Shown: positions 16,251 to 24,676, counted from the first letter of the stretch. The stretch: 25,621 bases of DNA from DALYDP01 sp964348685 (GCA_964348685.1 CAYGDM010000009.1:1-25621), one strand, 5' to 3'. Notes: generated from the letters alone by a model not told the origin. Program-made: numbers and translations.

Positions 16251-19150
16251 CGGCTGTCACAACCGTCACCCGCGTTGGCGTTGCCATCGTCGCACGACTC
16301 GCCGATCGCGGAGTCAATCACGTTGTTGCCGCAGCGCAGAAGCATGCACGTCGACGAACATGTCGTATTTCCGGTAACACTGCTGGCCAACACCTCCACT
16401 TCGAGCGCATCGATAGCGGCCCGTGCAGTCGCCGGTATCGATAAAGGCCTATCGATCGCTCCGACCTCCGTCATCTGCCTACCTGTCGAGGCATGGTAGA
16501 GAGCGAACTGCAACTGTGTTGGGCCCCCGCCTCGTGCCTCCTGCACAAAGAGAACCGCCTGATTGAGATCGAGAACCGGAATGACCATGTTCGGATACGT
16601 CTCCTCAAGAATCGGCAATGGCACCTCATGCACTGTCCACTGCGTTCCGAGGCGAACGGAATTGCTATCAACGTAATCGAGACCGACACGCACGGCGACG
16701 CTCGTCACCATGCCTTGCGACGATTGAATATCCCATAAATGGAAATACGTGCGCGATGTAACGGGCATCCCGGAAAGGATCCATGCATTATCAGGCGATT
16801 GAACAGCCGGCGCATGATCTACAGCCTGGTACATGGTCTCGATGGTCGATGGCACGACGGTCCAACCGACGTTTTCCGCAAGAAATGCATTCCCCGTACC
16901 GTCGCGATTCGGGTAGATCTTGAATTTCGACGCCAGCTGCTGCCCCGTACCCATATCGCATTCCTCGCCGGTATCGAGCCGCCCGTTGCCGCAGGCGCCC
17001 GTCGTATTCGAGCCGATGCCGCAATCAGCAGGGCAGGTATCGGTAGCGGCAAGCAAACACCCCCCTCTTCCCTCGCCGCAACACGATTCTTCGCCGTTGT
17101 ACTGACTCAGTACCTGCGTATGAGACCGTAGTATCTCGCCACATTCGCACGTTTCGTACGGGGATGTTTGACACTTGTACATATCGGCGCCTTCATCGCA
17201 GGTCTCCCCCGCCCCCTCGTCGACGATCCCATCGCCGCAACGCGCAGGCTTGCAATCGAGGCGGCAGGTCGTGTCCGGCGGGTACGTAACCCCAGGAATC
17301 TTATGCATGCACCGTCCCGGTTCGCGCATGGCCATCATGCAGAAACCAGTGGCGCAGTCGTCGTTCGAATCGCAATAGTTGCAACTGCCGTTGTTACAGG
17401 TGTTGGTATTAAGGAAGCCGGTGCGGTCAGGCACGACCGGACATCTGCCGGGAGCATTGATATGAATGGGCTGCCCGATACCGGTACCGATGGTATAGGA
17501 ACTGTCGGTACACCCGCCGGCGACGCACATGTTGTTGATGCACGCGCCGTCGGCGCATTCGGCATCGGTCATGCACGATTTCTGCACGCACTCGTTGTCC
17601 ACGCAAATGCCGTCGCCGCACTGAGCGCTGTTCTCGCACTGGCCGCTTCCCACCGGATAGTCGCTGTTCCACGGTCCGGCATCGCACATTTCGTCGTCGG
17701 GCGTAAATCGCTCGCGGTCCACGCCCGAGGTGAAGGCGAACCCGTCGCCGCAGAACATGAAGGTACAGAAGCCGACCGCGCACAACGAAGGCTCACCATT
17801 GCGCTCCGAGGGGCACACGAATCCGTCCGTCCAATCGCCGCAATCGCACTGTTCCTTATAAGGGCCCACGTTATCGACGACGTCGTCGCCGCACCGCGGG
17901 AACGTGCAGTCCGTGCGGCATGCGCCGGGTTCGGTATCCGAGTTATCCGGTCCGTCGTCGCAATGCTCGCGATAGGGATTGATAATACCGTCGCCGCACA
18001 CTTCGGTCTTGCAGGTCGGGCCACAGCCGTCGTTCGGCACCAAGTTGCCGTCGTCACACATTTCATCGTCGGCGGTATTGGGCAACGCATCGGTCCCGAG
18101 CTCCTGCACCGTGCCGTCGCCGCACACTTCCTTCTTACACGTCGGCCCGCAGCCGTCGTTCGCGACGGCGTTGCCATCGTCGCACTCTTCATCGCCGATC
18201 TGCACGGGCGGCGGCGGGGGCGGAGGGTTTCCGTTCTCATCAAAGCACCAACACGGTGCGCCGGCGGGCTTCGGAAACACCGGACGTCCGTTCACACCGA
18301 GACACTGTCCCATATGGCATACCGCCGCGCCCGCCGTACCGGCGCAGGTAGAGAGGATCGCATTGCACGATCCGGTGTCGGGCTGCAAAGGCACGGGAGG
18401 CCCCTGAACGATACCGTCGCCGCAGCTCGGCGGCGCGCAATCATCCACACCTTCACAGAGCAAATATGGAGAAGGAGGCGGACCGGGGGGTGGACCGGAT
18501 CTGACGCACTTGTTCGCGATGCACCGGGGCATCGTGCACTTCCTCACGCATAGTCCGTTGTGCAACGTGCACGCGTCTTTCGCCGGGTCGAACATATCCT
18601 TCGAACACTGAATCTCCCCAGGACAATCGGCGTCGACGACACATCCCGCGACGCACTGCACGGGCGGATTACCACCACCAACACCTCCATCATCTCCCCC
18701 GTCACCACCTGGTCCGACGACTGGTCCCACGACCGGTCCTCCAACGGGGCCGCCCGGTCCACCGCCGGGGCCACCACCCGGCCCCCCACCAGGACCACCC
18801 GGACCTTCTACAGGCGGCAGCACTCCTCCATCACCTCCGTCGCCTCCGTCATCACCTCCACCGTCACCGGGGCATTGGGCAAGGATTATTTCGCGCTGAA
18901 AGCAGGAACATGTCGCAAGATCCGCGGCTACGACGAACACGGAATGCTGCTGCAGGCCGTCGGGGCAGAATGTCGGCGGATCGGGCGGCGTGTTGAGGCA
19001 TTGCACAGCAAGCTGATCTCCGTCACACACCGGCAAATCGGCATACGATGTCGGCAGCAACACCGTCGCAAACACACCGACCGCTATCAGAAAAAAACTG
19101 GCGATCACGCCAGCGGGTCGGAGCGCCGATCGCGGTCGCTGGCGCAGCAT
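16214..19150 (-). CDS. 978-aa secreted cysteine-rich protein with Gly/Pro collagen-like linker and an inserted non-cysteine domain
   Basis: An export signal covers about residues 15-36 and ends in a plausible SYA-type cleavage site. A short cysteine region is followed by a G/P/D-rich linker (about 91-162, GGPGGG-type). Then come CGDG...CDDGN (DUF4215-like) repeats and several C-x(5)-C pairs such as DAECADGAC. Between GEECDMGTG (about residue 735) and the final CSSTC...GESCDDGN repeat sits a domain of about 190 residues almost without cysteine, with alternating hydrophobic strands; I do not recognise it. The ATG is one base after the stop of the 615-aa gene, and the end overlaps the next gene by 37 bp, so the three genes are probably co-transcribed. 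No C-terminal anchor is visible. Confidence 0.92.
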   Translation of the reverse strand: MLRQRPRSALRPAGVIASFFLIAVGVFATVLLPTSYADLPVCDGDQLAVQCLNTPPDPPTFCPDGLQQHSVFVVAADLATCSCFQREIILAQCPGDGGGDDGGDGGDGGVLPPVEGPGGPGGGPGGGPGGGPGGPVGGPVVGPVVGPGGDGGDDGGVGGGNPPVQCVAGCVVDADCPGEIQCSKDMFDPAKDACTLHNGLCVRKCTMPRCIANKCVRSGPPPGPPPSPYLLCEGVDDCAPPSCGDGIVQGPPVPLQPDTGSCNAILSTCAGTAGAAVCHMGQCLGVNGRPVFPKPAGAPCWCFDENGNPPPPPPPVQIGDEECDDGNAVANDGCGPTCKKEVCGDGTVQELGTDALPNTADDEMCDDGNLVPNDGCGPTCKTEVCGDGIINPYREHCDDGPDNSDTEPGACRTDCTFPRCGDDVVDNVGPYKEQCDCGDWTDGFVCPSERNGEPSLCAVGFCTFMFCGDGFAFTSGVDRERFTPDDEMCDAGPWNSDYPVGSGQCENSAQCGDGICVDNECVQKSCMTDAECADGACINNMCVAGGCTDSSYTIGTGIGQPIHINAPGRCPVVPDRTGFLNTNTCNNGSCNYCDSNDDCATGFCMMAMREPGRCMHKIPGVTYPPDTTCRLDCKPARCGDGIVDEGAGETCDEGADMYKCQTSPYETCECGEILRSHTQVLSQYNGEESCCGEGRGGCLLAATDTCPADCGIGSNTTGACGNGRLDTGEECDMGTGQQLASKFKIYPNRDGTGNAFLAENVGWTVVPSTIETMYQAVDHAPAVQSPDNAWILSGMPVTSRTYFHLWDIQSSQGMVTSVAVRVGLDYVDSNSVRLGTQWTVHEVPLPILEETYPNMVIPVLDLNQAVLFVQEARGGGPTQLQFALYHASTGRQMTEVGAIDRPLSIPATARAAIDALEVEVLASSVTGNTTCSSTCMLLRCGNNVIDSAIGESCDDGNANAGDGCDSRCAPEICAAPVP
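18665..18880 (-). repeat. Glycine/proline/aspartate low-complexity coding region
   Basis: This part of the 978-aa gene encodes residues 91-162: DGGDGG runs, a GPGGPGGGPGGG core, VVGPVVGP, and DGG again. It lacks strict Gly-X-Y periodicity, so it is not a true collagen helix and is better read as a flexible linker between two cysteine-rich parts. Confidence 0.7.
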
Positions 19151-19151
19151 G

Positions 19152-20999
19152 TTATGGAAGCAATTCGAATTGATCCGCCGGCTCCTGGGCCATCAAGCGC
19201 AAAAAAAGGTTGCCCGGCGCGGCTGCGTGCAGTTCATTACCGGCTTGCCCCTGGCCATTCTGCGCTTGCGGAGGAACGATCGGATTATCGATCACGCACT
19301 GTGCGACGCACTGATTCGCGACGCACGCGCCCTCGGGGCAATCCGCATCCACCTGGCAGTTGATCTCGCAGTTGTTGTTGCAATCGTCGTTGTTCGCTCG
19401 GTTGCCGTCGTCGCACTGCTCGAGGGGTTGGTTGTTCCCTACAATGCCCGAGCAACACACGCCGCCAGGGCTCGCCCCGCACGCATTCCCAGCACTTCCA
19501 CCCTCGGCCGCACAGGAATCACGCCAGAGGCAGGGTTGACCAGGCCAACAGCCGGTAGCGCCGGCGTTATTCGAGAGACATTGTGTCAGTGTGGGGGTTT
19601 CTGTCCATCCACACCTACCGCTAGCCTGTGTCTCACAAGCAGCTCCTTGGTAGCAGGCGGCGCCGGGCACGAGCTCGCAACTCGTCGCAATGGGCGCTTC
19701 ATCCGCAGCCACGCAAATTTCGCCAGAACAGCCGACGCGAATGCACTCTTCTTCGACTGCACCGCCGACCTGCGCGAGCAATGGCGACGGCGTTTCCCTT
19801 CCGATGAGCTGTCCGCGGAACTGCCACCTCCCCTCCTGCTCACGATTGCCTCCGTACTGCTGGATGCACGATTCCAGTTGAGGCGTCGACTCCCACGTGC
19901 ACTGGCCGTTCACGTTCTGACAATGCGCGCCGACGTAACACTGGTGTGCGGGTTCAAATTGGCCGGGATCCCCGGGGATCTGGTTGGCCGGCATGCAGTA
20001 CTGATTGGAGGCGCCCGCGGTCCGGCAGCCGCTGTCGATGGTCGTCGGCTGCAACGGGTCGATACGTCCGTTACCGCAGGTATTCGGCGGAATGAGGACG
20101 AAGCACGGGATATTGGGAAGCAGCGAACATTCCATACCGGCGGCCGCGGCAGCAAGAGAGCCGACTTGTCCAGGCTGGCATTCGCGCCCCGTGCACAGCC
20201 CTCCGACCGGAGGCACGCACTGGATGCACGGCAACAAGGGGGCTGGCTGGCACACGTCGATACCGCACGCGATCGCTCCGCCGTTCTGGCACGCCAACGG
20301 ATCGCAACCAAATTCACCATCTGGAAGCACGACGATCACTGGGGTGAAACCGACACGACCGCCGCCTCCCATCGATGTCTCTTGGGAGGATGATGATGAT
20401 GATGATGATGATGATTGCGAGTCATCACTGCTGGATGAGCTGGGCGTGGGCGGCGGAACGTCGCTGCTATCACTCGATGAAGAAGAAGTGTCGTCTGTGC
20501 TCGACGATGTCCCCGTCGACCCACACGTCGGATCGGGATACATCAAAACGCATTCCGACGTATTGTCGTAGGTGGGTTCATCCTGAAGATAAAAATATCG
20601 TCCCCCTCCTGGAACTTCGACGGAACGCATAAGACTACATGAGAGGAGTTCCACATGGCATCCGCTGCACGTTGCGCCGCATAAATCCCGCTCACTCTGC
20701 GTTGAAAATTCTTCCTCGCAATACCATTCGCACGAGCGATAACACCAGTTACCCGATATAATCGGCGTCACTCCAAAAGGAACGAGACTCCAGTCACTTT
20801 CACTGCTGCCAGATTCGGGATCCTGCTCTTCGAAACCATGATTAAACATCCTATAGCCTCCTACGCATTCTTCTCCTGGTGCCACCACAGCCGTCGTCGA
20901 CGAGTAATCGAAGCGATCGAGACCGAAAGAGGCAACGCCCATGGCCACCGCCAGGAAGGCGGCGATCATAATGCGACCGGCGGTGATGCGCACTGCCAT
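19152..20999 (-). CDS. 615-aa secreted cysteine-rich protein, first gene of the surface-protein operon
   Basis: A hydrophobic signal segment covers about residues 7-25. A cysteine-rich region (about 40-165) contains WCYRSCEWYC. It is followed by a long S/D/P tract (about 167-210), then a glycine hinge and further cysteine modules. Two modules share the pattern CYxGAxC...GxCxWxxTPxLxxC (near residues 350-378 and 449-475) and are evidently an internal repeat. One DUF4215-type repeat (EQCDDGNRANNDDC) and a DADCPEGAC unit lie near the end. The stop codon is one base before the ATG of the 978-aa gene. The gene starts 78 bp after the metallo-hydrolase gene, next to an inverted repeat. No enzymatic domain is recognised; the role is probably structural. 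Confidence 0.92.
   Translation of the reverse strand: MAVRITAGRIMIAAFLAVAMGVASFGLDRFDYSSTTAVVAPGEECVGGYRMFNHGFEEQDPESGSSESDWSLVPFGVTPIISGNWCYRSCEWYCEEEFSTQSERDLCGATCSGCHVELLSCSLMRSVEVPGGGRYFYLQDEPTYDNTSECVLMYPDPTCGSTGTSSSTDDTSSSSSDSSDVPPPTPSSSSSDDSQSSSSSSSSSSQETSMGGGGRVGFTPVIVVLPDGEFGCDPLACQNGGAIACGIDVCQPAPLLPCIQCVPPVGGLCTGRECQPGQVGSLAAAAAGMECSLLPNIPCFVLIPPNTCGNGRIDPLQPTTIDSGCRTAGASNQYCMPANQIPGDPGQFEPAHQCYVGAHCQNVNGQCTWESTPQLESCIQQYGGNREQEGRWQFRGQLIGRETPSPLLAQVGGAVEEECIRVGCSGEICVAADEAPIATSCELVPGAACYQGAACETQASGRCGWTETPTLTQCLSNNAGATGCWPGQPCLWRDSCAAEGGSAGNACGASPGGVCCSGIVGNNQPLEQCDDGNRANNDDCNNNCEINCQVDADCPEGACVANQCVAQCVIDNPIVPPQAQNGQGQAGNELHAAAPGNLFLRLMAQEPADQFELLP
20391..20414 (-). repeat. (TCA)8 serine-coding microsatellite
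   Basis: Eight perfect TGA triplets on the plus strand are read as eight TCA serine codons on the minus strand, in the serine tract of the 615-aa protein. Other serine runs in the window mix TCG, TCC, TCA and AGC. The pure triplet run could change length by slippage without breaking the frame. Confidence 0.85.
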
Positions 21000-21003
21000 G
21001 CTG

Positions 21004-21033
21004 GTACGAAAGCCTACAGGAAGCGGTTCGTAC
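21004..21033. promoter_or_regulatory. 7-bp inverted repeat just upstream of the surface-protein operon
   Basis: GTACGAA (21004-21010) and TTCGTAC (21027-21033) form a perfect inverted repeat with a 16-nt spacer. The near arm begins 4 nt before the ATG at 20999. It could be an operator or a hairpin over the start of the mRNA. No T-tract follows, so it is not a terminator for the upstream gene. Confidence 0.45.
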
Positions 21034-21077
21034 GCGCATTCGCGGTTCGCTTGCGACAGATGTGAAATTTTGCTCGT

Positions 21078-22478
21078 TTAGCACTCCACCGCTTCGTGCC
21101 GTGCAGGCATATGCACGGTGACCATCGGGTGCGCCGCTTTCGTCCTCGTCGCGAACGGCGTCATCTGCGTCGTCTCGCCGTGCACCAAGATGAGCGTCGA
21201 AAGACCGGTCATCGTGGCGAGGAATGCGTCGAGGTCCTGCTTATCCGCATGACCTGAGTACGCGTCGATGTACACGACTTCCGCTTTCTTCGGCACGAAC
21301 TCGTCGAAGATCTTTACCTCGCGAATCGTCGGATCAACGATTTTCGCGCCGAGGGTATCTTGGGCCATGAACCCCACCGCGAGCACAGTATTACGCGCAT
21401 CGTGCAATTCGTTCTTCAAATGATGGCGGATCCGGCCAGCTTCGCACATGCCCGATCCGGCCATGATGACCATCGGTCCGGGGCTGCCGTTCAGGTTTTT
21501 GCTTTCCTCCGCCGATTCCGTGTAGCGCACGAGTGAGAACTGGAACGGGTTGTGGGCGCGGGAAAGGAAATCGCGGAACATCTCGGCGTCGAAACATTCC
21601 GGATGCTTCTGGAATACCTCGGTCACTTTCGATGCGAGCGGCGAGTCGATGATGATCGGCACCGCCGGAATCTCTTTGGCGTCCCACAGGAGGTGCATGT
21701 CGTACACGAGCTGCTGGGTGCGTTCGAGGGAGAACGCTGGAATAAGCACTTTGCCGCCGCGTTCGGCCGTGCGAACGATCACGTCTTTCAGCTTATCTTT
21801 CGATTTCATGATGTCGCCGTGCAAGCGATCGCCGTACGTCGATTCACAAATAAGGACCTCGACCGGAGGCATGGGAGCGGGATCGCGAATGATCGGCAGC
21901 GTCGAACGACCGAGGTCGCCCGTGAAGCCGATGCGGCGCGTTTTCCCGTTTTCCTCCGCTTCGATGATGATCATTGCGGCGCCAAGCACGTGCCCGGCTT
22001 CGATGAACTGCGCGCGGATACCCGGTAAGACCTGGAACCATTCGTTGTAGTTCTTGCCCTGGAACAGCTCCATGCAGGACTCGGCATCCTTCTGCGTATA
22101 GAGCGGACCGTCGCACTGCATCATCGATTTCTTCAAATGCTTGCAGTAAAACTCTTCGTCCTTCTCCTGGATGTAGCCGCCGTCGGCGAGCATCACCTCC
22201 GCCAAGTCTTTCGTTGCGTACGTGCAATGGACAGCATTGCGGTATCCCCTCTTCCATAAGACCGGCACGCGGCCGACGTGGTCCATGTGCGCATGGCTGA
22301 GGATCATCGCGTCGATATCTTTCGCAGGATCAAACGCGAATGTCGCGTTTTTCTCAGCGGACAATTGTCGGCGCCCTTGGAAAAGCCCGCAATCGAGCAG
22401 GATCCGTTTACCGGCGATACGCAATTCATGGCACGAGCCAGTCACTTCCTGTGCCGCGCCATGTGGGATGATCTGCAT
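21078..22478 (-). CDS. Beta-CASP metallo-beta-lactamase-fold RNase/hydrolase
   Basis: This 466-aa protein has all expected motifs. These are the zinc-binding motif H62-A-H64-M-D66-H67, H163 in EAGHVLGAA, D188 in FTGDLG, the beta-CASP motif A acid E212 in CESTYGDR, motif B H410 in YSGHAD, and motif C H433 in LVHGE. GSGMCEAGR (about 341-349) is typical of the YSH1/CPSF-like bacterial and archaeal members. Such proteins are zinc-dependent RNA endo/exonucleases that act in RNA processing and decay, so cytoplasmic RNA is the likely substrate. The gene begins 14 bp after the pseudouridine synthase gene, with AGGA about 9 nt before the ATG as a ribosome-binding site. A candidate TATAAT also lies across the end of the preceding gene. 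Confidence 0.93.
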   Translation of the reverse strand: MQIIPHGAAQEVTGSCHELRIAGKRILLDCGLFQGRRQLSAEKNATFAFDPAKDIDAMILSHAHMDHVGRVPVLWKRGYRNAVHCTYATKDLAEVMLADGGYIQEKDEEFYCKHLKKSMMQCDGPLYTQKDAESCMELFQGKNYNEWFQVLPGIRAQFIEAGHVLGAAMIIIEAEENGKTRRIGFTGDLGRSTLPIIRDPAPMPPVEVLICESTYGDRLHGDIMKSKDKLKDVIVRTAERGGKVLIPAFSLERTQQLVYDMHLLWDAKEIPAVPIIIDSPLASKVTEVFQKHPECFDAEMFRDFLSRAHNPFQFSLVRYTESAEESKNLNGSPGPMVIMAGSGMCEAGRIRHHLKNELHDARNTVLAVGFMAQDTLGAKIVDPTIREVKIFDEFVPKKAEVVYIDAYSGHADKQDLDAFLATMTGLSTLILVHGETTQMTPFATRTKAAHPMVTVHMPARHEAVEC

Positions 22479-22491
22479 GTGTGTGGTTCCT

Positions 22492-22497
22492 ATTATA
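22492..22497 (-). promoter_or_regulatory. Candidate internal -10 (TATAAT) for the beta-CASP gene
   Basis: On the minus strand a perfect TATAAT overlaps the stop codon of the upstream gene, with AGGA directly after it and the ATG 13 nt downstream. No convincing -35 is visible, so it is a weak prediction. Confidence 0.3.
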
Positions 22498-23227
22498 GCC
22501 CAATGGAGGCCAAAAGTTGAGCCTTTTCCTGCGCCGTGAGCGGACGCATCTTTCCCGGCTGCAATGTCGTGTCGGTCAGGGTCGTGATGCGCACGCGCCG
22601 CAGGCGAATGACCTCGGACCCGACTTTCGAGAGCATGCGACGGATCTGGCGGTTGCGACCTTCCGTAATGGCAATGCGGATCACATCCGGCGCGAGGCGA
22701 TGGATCGTCGCGGGCTTCGTCATCTCCCCCTCGAGCTTCACGCCCATGCGGACCTTATCGAGCGCGCCTTCCTTCACCTCTTCCTTTAACGTGACCTCGT
22801 ATTCCTTTTCGTGCTCGAACTTCGGGTGCGTGAGGCGGTAACTCATCGGGCCGTCGTTCGTGAGCAGGATCAGTCCTTCGCTGTCTTTATCGAGACGACC
22901 GACCGGATAGAGCTTCCCTTGTTGTGCCGGCGGCAGCAGATCGCGGATCGTCGGCGCATCGGGCGTTCCGGGCACGTTCGTGCTCTCGACCCCGACGGGC
23001 TTATACAAAAGGAAGTACTGCATCTCCGCGCGCTCCTCCATCACCTTGCCGTCGACTTCAATTTTGTCGACCTCCGGATCGGCCTTTTGACCAAGTTCCG
23101 CCTTCTTGCCGTTCACCGTCACCAAACCGGCAAGGATGTACTCCTCGGCTTTGCGCCGGCTGGCTATTCCTCTTGCCGATAATATTTTTTGCAATCGCTC
23201 CATCATAGAAGGAACTGCATCATACAT
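22493..23227 (-). CDS. RsuA/RluB-family pseudouridine synthase
   Basis: The protein has an N-terminal S4 RNA-binding domain (RLQKILSARGIASRRKAEEY, about residues 11-30). The catalytic domain carries YFLLYKPVGV (71-80), the active-site motif GRLDKDSEGLILLTNDG with catalytic Asp113, and EGRNRQIRRM (189-198). Length (244 aa) is normal for the family. It isomerises a specific uridine in rRNA to pseudouridine, most likely in 23S rRNA (RluB/RluE type); the exact site cannot be told from sequence. The ATG at 23227 lies 2 nt after the stop of the LamG gene; ATGs at 23206 and 23203 would start closer to the S4 domain and are real alternatives. Confidence 0.93.
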   Translation of the reverse strand: MYDAVPSMMERLQKILSARGIASRRKAEEYILAGLVTVNGKKAELGQKADPEVDKIEVDGKVMEERAEMQYFLLYKPVGVESTNVPGTPDAPTIRDLLPPAQQGKLYPVGRLDKDSEGLILLTNDGPMSYRLTHPKFEHEKEYEVTLKEEVKEGALDKVRMGVKLEGEMTKPATIHRLAPDVIRIAITEGRNRQIRRMLSKVGSEVIRLRRVRITTLTDTTLQPGKMRPLTAQEKAQLLASIGL

Positions 23228-23229
23228 GC

Positions 23230-23952
23230 TTATGGACGCAGTTCGATCTGCAAACGCGCTTTTGAGCGATCGGTCGCCACGCCCTGCGTATGGCCATCAA
23301 TCAAAAGGAGGTGATCCGGCCGGCTACGAGCGAGATCCAGCTTTTTCCAGTTCTTGAGCGCATCTACCGTCATCGCGCTAATCCGGATATCGCGCAGGGT
23401 TCCTGCAAAGTGATGCTGCGGCTTGCCCGTGCCATCGGGATCGGCACCGAGGAGCAGCGGCTGATCGGACGCTTTATGATGACCTTTCCACTGCGGAGCG
23501 TCTTCCTGCAGTACGCCATTCACATACAAACGAACGGCGCGGCCGTCGCACACGGCCATAAGCGACGCTTCTTCGCCGGCCGTCGCGGGCTCATCCGATA
23601 CGGCTTTCACATACTGCTCGCCGTTATGGCACAAAAACGTCCAACGGCCTTTTTCAAGCACGAAACCCAGTCCCCCGTTGTGGTGATTCCCGAGAATCGT
23701 TTGGTCGCGATCGATACGGTCCGGCGTGGTCGTCACTTCGATACTGAGAGGGTGGCTACCGTCGTACGCGAAATGCTTAATGCGAGCGAAGGATTCTTTC
23801 CCATCGAAACGCAGCGGATCAACCGGCTCGCGTTCGGCGGATAATACATGGGTACACGCAGCGGCCGTCGCGGCAGAGAAGAGCGAGAGAAACGCGCGGC
23901 GTGACACGGGGGCATCGAGCATGTGATCAAGAACATCGAGCGAGGTACGCAT
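23230..23952 (-). CDS. LamG/concanavalin-A-like secreted protein with Tat-like signal
   Basis: The 240-aa product starts with a Tat-like signal: SRRAFLSLFSAATAAAC (residues 17-33), where the twin arginine leads into a hydrophobic stretch. Cys33 after AAA might be a lipid attachment site, but the lipobox is poor. Residues about 50-215 have the look of a LamG/laminin-G_3 jelly roll: GNHHNGGLGFVLE, a DGRAVRLYVNG strand, PLLLGADPDG and FAGTLRDIRIS. Such domains bind carbohydrate or other ligands outside the cell. The gene abuts the pseudouridine synthase gene (2-nt gap), so the two share a transcript despite unrelated roles. Function and ligand are unknown. Confidence 0.85.
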   Translation of the reverse strand: MRTSLDVLDHMLDAPVSRRAFLSLFSAATAAACTHVLSAEREPVDPLRFDGKESFARIKHFAYDGSHPLSIEVTTTPDRIDRDQTILGNHHNGGLGFVLEKGRWTFLCHNGEQYVKAVSDEPATAGEEASLMAVCDGRAVRLYVNGVLQEDAPQWKGHHKASDQPLLLGADPDGTGKPQHHFAGTLRDIRISAMTVDALKNWKKLDLARSRPDHLLLIDGHTQGVATDRSKARLQIELRP

Positions 23953-23966
23953 AGGGAAAGAAAGAA

Positions 23967-23984
23967 GAAGTAGCGGGATACTTC
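23967..23984. promoter_or_regulatory. 6-bp inverted repeat upstream of the LamG gene
   Basis: GAAGTA and TACTTC are separated by six bases and lie 15-32 bp before the ATG at 23952. On the minus strand a pyrimidine-rich stretch (TTCTTTCTTTCCC) follows. It may be a small operator or a weak attenuator-like hairpin. The remaining divergent intergenic DNA (23985-24119) shows nothing else I can support. Confidence 0.3.
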
Positions 23985-24119
23985 AGCAGACACCTAAAAT
24001 CGGCGCAGGCACACATCGCCGGGCACATACGATTTATGGCTTATAGAAGAGCTATTCTTGGTTCTTTTGCCGCATAGAACACAGTGAAAAAAGCATTCGC
24101 GTCATAGACCACCTGTTCG

Positions 24120-24125
24120 TATACT
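24120..24125 (+). promoter_or_regulatory. Candidate -10 (TATACT) for the MgtC-like gene
   Basis: TATACT ends 7 nt before the ATG at 24133, so transcription would begin at about the base before the ATG. No Shine-Dalgarno sequence and no clear -35 are visible. The bases between the box and the ATG, with the last base of the box, read TTTCGTAC, which also occurs before the ATG of the 615-aa gene. Confidence 0.5.
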
Positions 24126-24132
24126 TTCGTAC

Positions 24133-24615
24133 ATGCTCGACTTCTCCTTCGGTTGGACCCCCCTTCTGCAGCTCCTCCTCGCAGCGCTTCTCGGCGCCGT
24201 CATCGGAATCGAGCGCGACCTGAACGGCCGGCCGGCGGGCCTCCGGACCAGTATGATCATCGCGATGGGCTCGTGCCTGTTCGCCATCATCTCAGGCGAA
24301 GGATATGCCGATGCCGCCGGCACGCAGGACCCGACCCGCATCGCATCGATCGTCGTGCAGGGCATCGGATTCATTGGCGCGGGCGTGATGCTGAAGGGAA
24401 GCGACCATATTTCAGGCCTCACAACGGCAGCGACGATTTGGCTCGTGGCAGCCATCGGATTAGCCGTCGGCGCGAACATGCCCGTCCATGCGATCGTCGG
24501 CACCGTGCTCGCGCTCTTCATGCTCACGGTCCTCCACCCCTTCAGCCAGTGGCTGGAAACGGTCGGTAACGCACGCGTGGAACGGCAGGGTAAGAAAGCG
24601 ATCAAAGAACGCTGA
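24133..24615 (+). CDS. MgtC/SapB-family inner-membrane protein
   Basis: The 160-aa protein matches the MgtC/SapB membrane domain: LLAALLGAVIGIERDLNGRP (about 14-33), GLRTSMIIAMGSCLF (36-50), RIASIVVQGIGFIGAGVMLK (69-88) and GLTTAATIWLVAAIGLAVG (95-113). A fourth hydrophobic segment follows (about 120-137) and the tail is basic and short. It therefore has the membrane domain but not the C-terminal cytosolic ACT-like domain of Salmonella MgtC. Family members are linked to magnesium limitation and acid or host survival, and some modulate the F-type ATPase; the role here is unknown. It is a single gene, divergent from the LamG gene. Confidence 0.92.
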   Translation: MLDFSFGWTPLLQLLLAALLGAVIGIERDLNGRPAGLRTSMIIAMGSCLFAIISGEGYADAAGTQDPTRIASIVVQGIGFIGAGVMLKGSDHISGLTTAATIWLVAAIGLAVGANMPVHAIVGTVLALFMLTVLHPFSQWLETVGNARVERQGKKAIKER

Positions 24616-24622
24616 GCACGAC

Positions 24623-24644
24623 AAAAAGCCCCGCCGGGCAGGGC
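24623..24644 (-). terminator. Weak leftward hairpin with T-tract
   Basis: On the minus strand a GCCC...GGGC hairpin (4 bp, 9-nt loop) is followed by TTTTT. It sits just after the end of the MgtC-like gene but points the other way, so it could only act on leftward read-through from the rRNA operon. The short stem makes this uncertain. Confidence 0.3.
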
Positions 24645-24667
24645 AAGCTTGTGCGAGTATCTGTTCG

Positions 24668-24676
24668 TGATACCAT
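24668..24676 (+). promoter_or_regulatory. Extended -10 for the small unknown gene
   Basis: TGATACCAT fits TGnTAnnnT and ends 8 nt before the ATG at 24685. TTGTGC at 24649-24654 is a possible -35 with a 16-bp spacer. The predicted leader is only about 2 nt. Confidence 0.5.

Noticed and set aside
19149..20393. A 414-codon plus-strand open frame opposite the 615-aa gene
   Set aside because: Same reasoning: no domain, arginine-rich, and the minus strand has signal segment, serine tract and cysteine modules.
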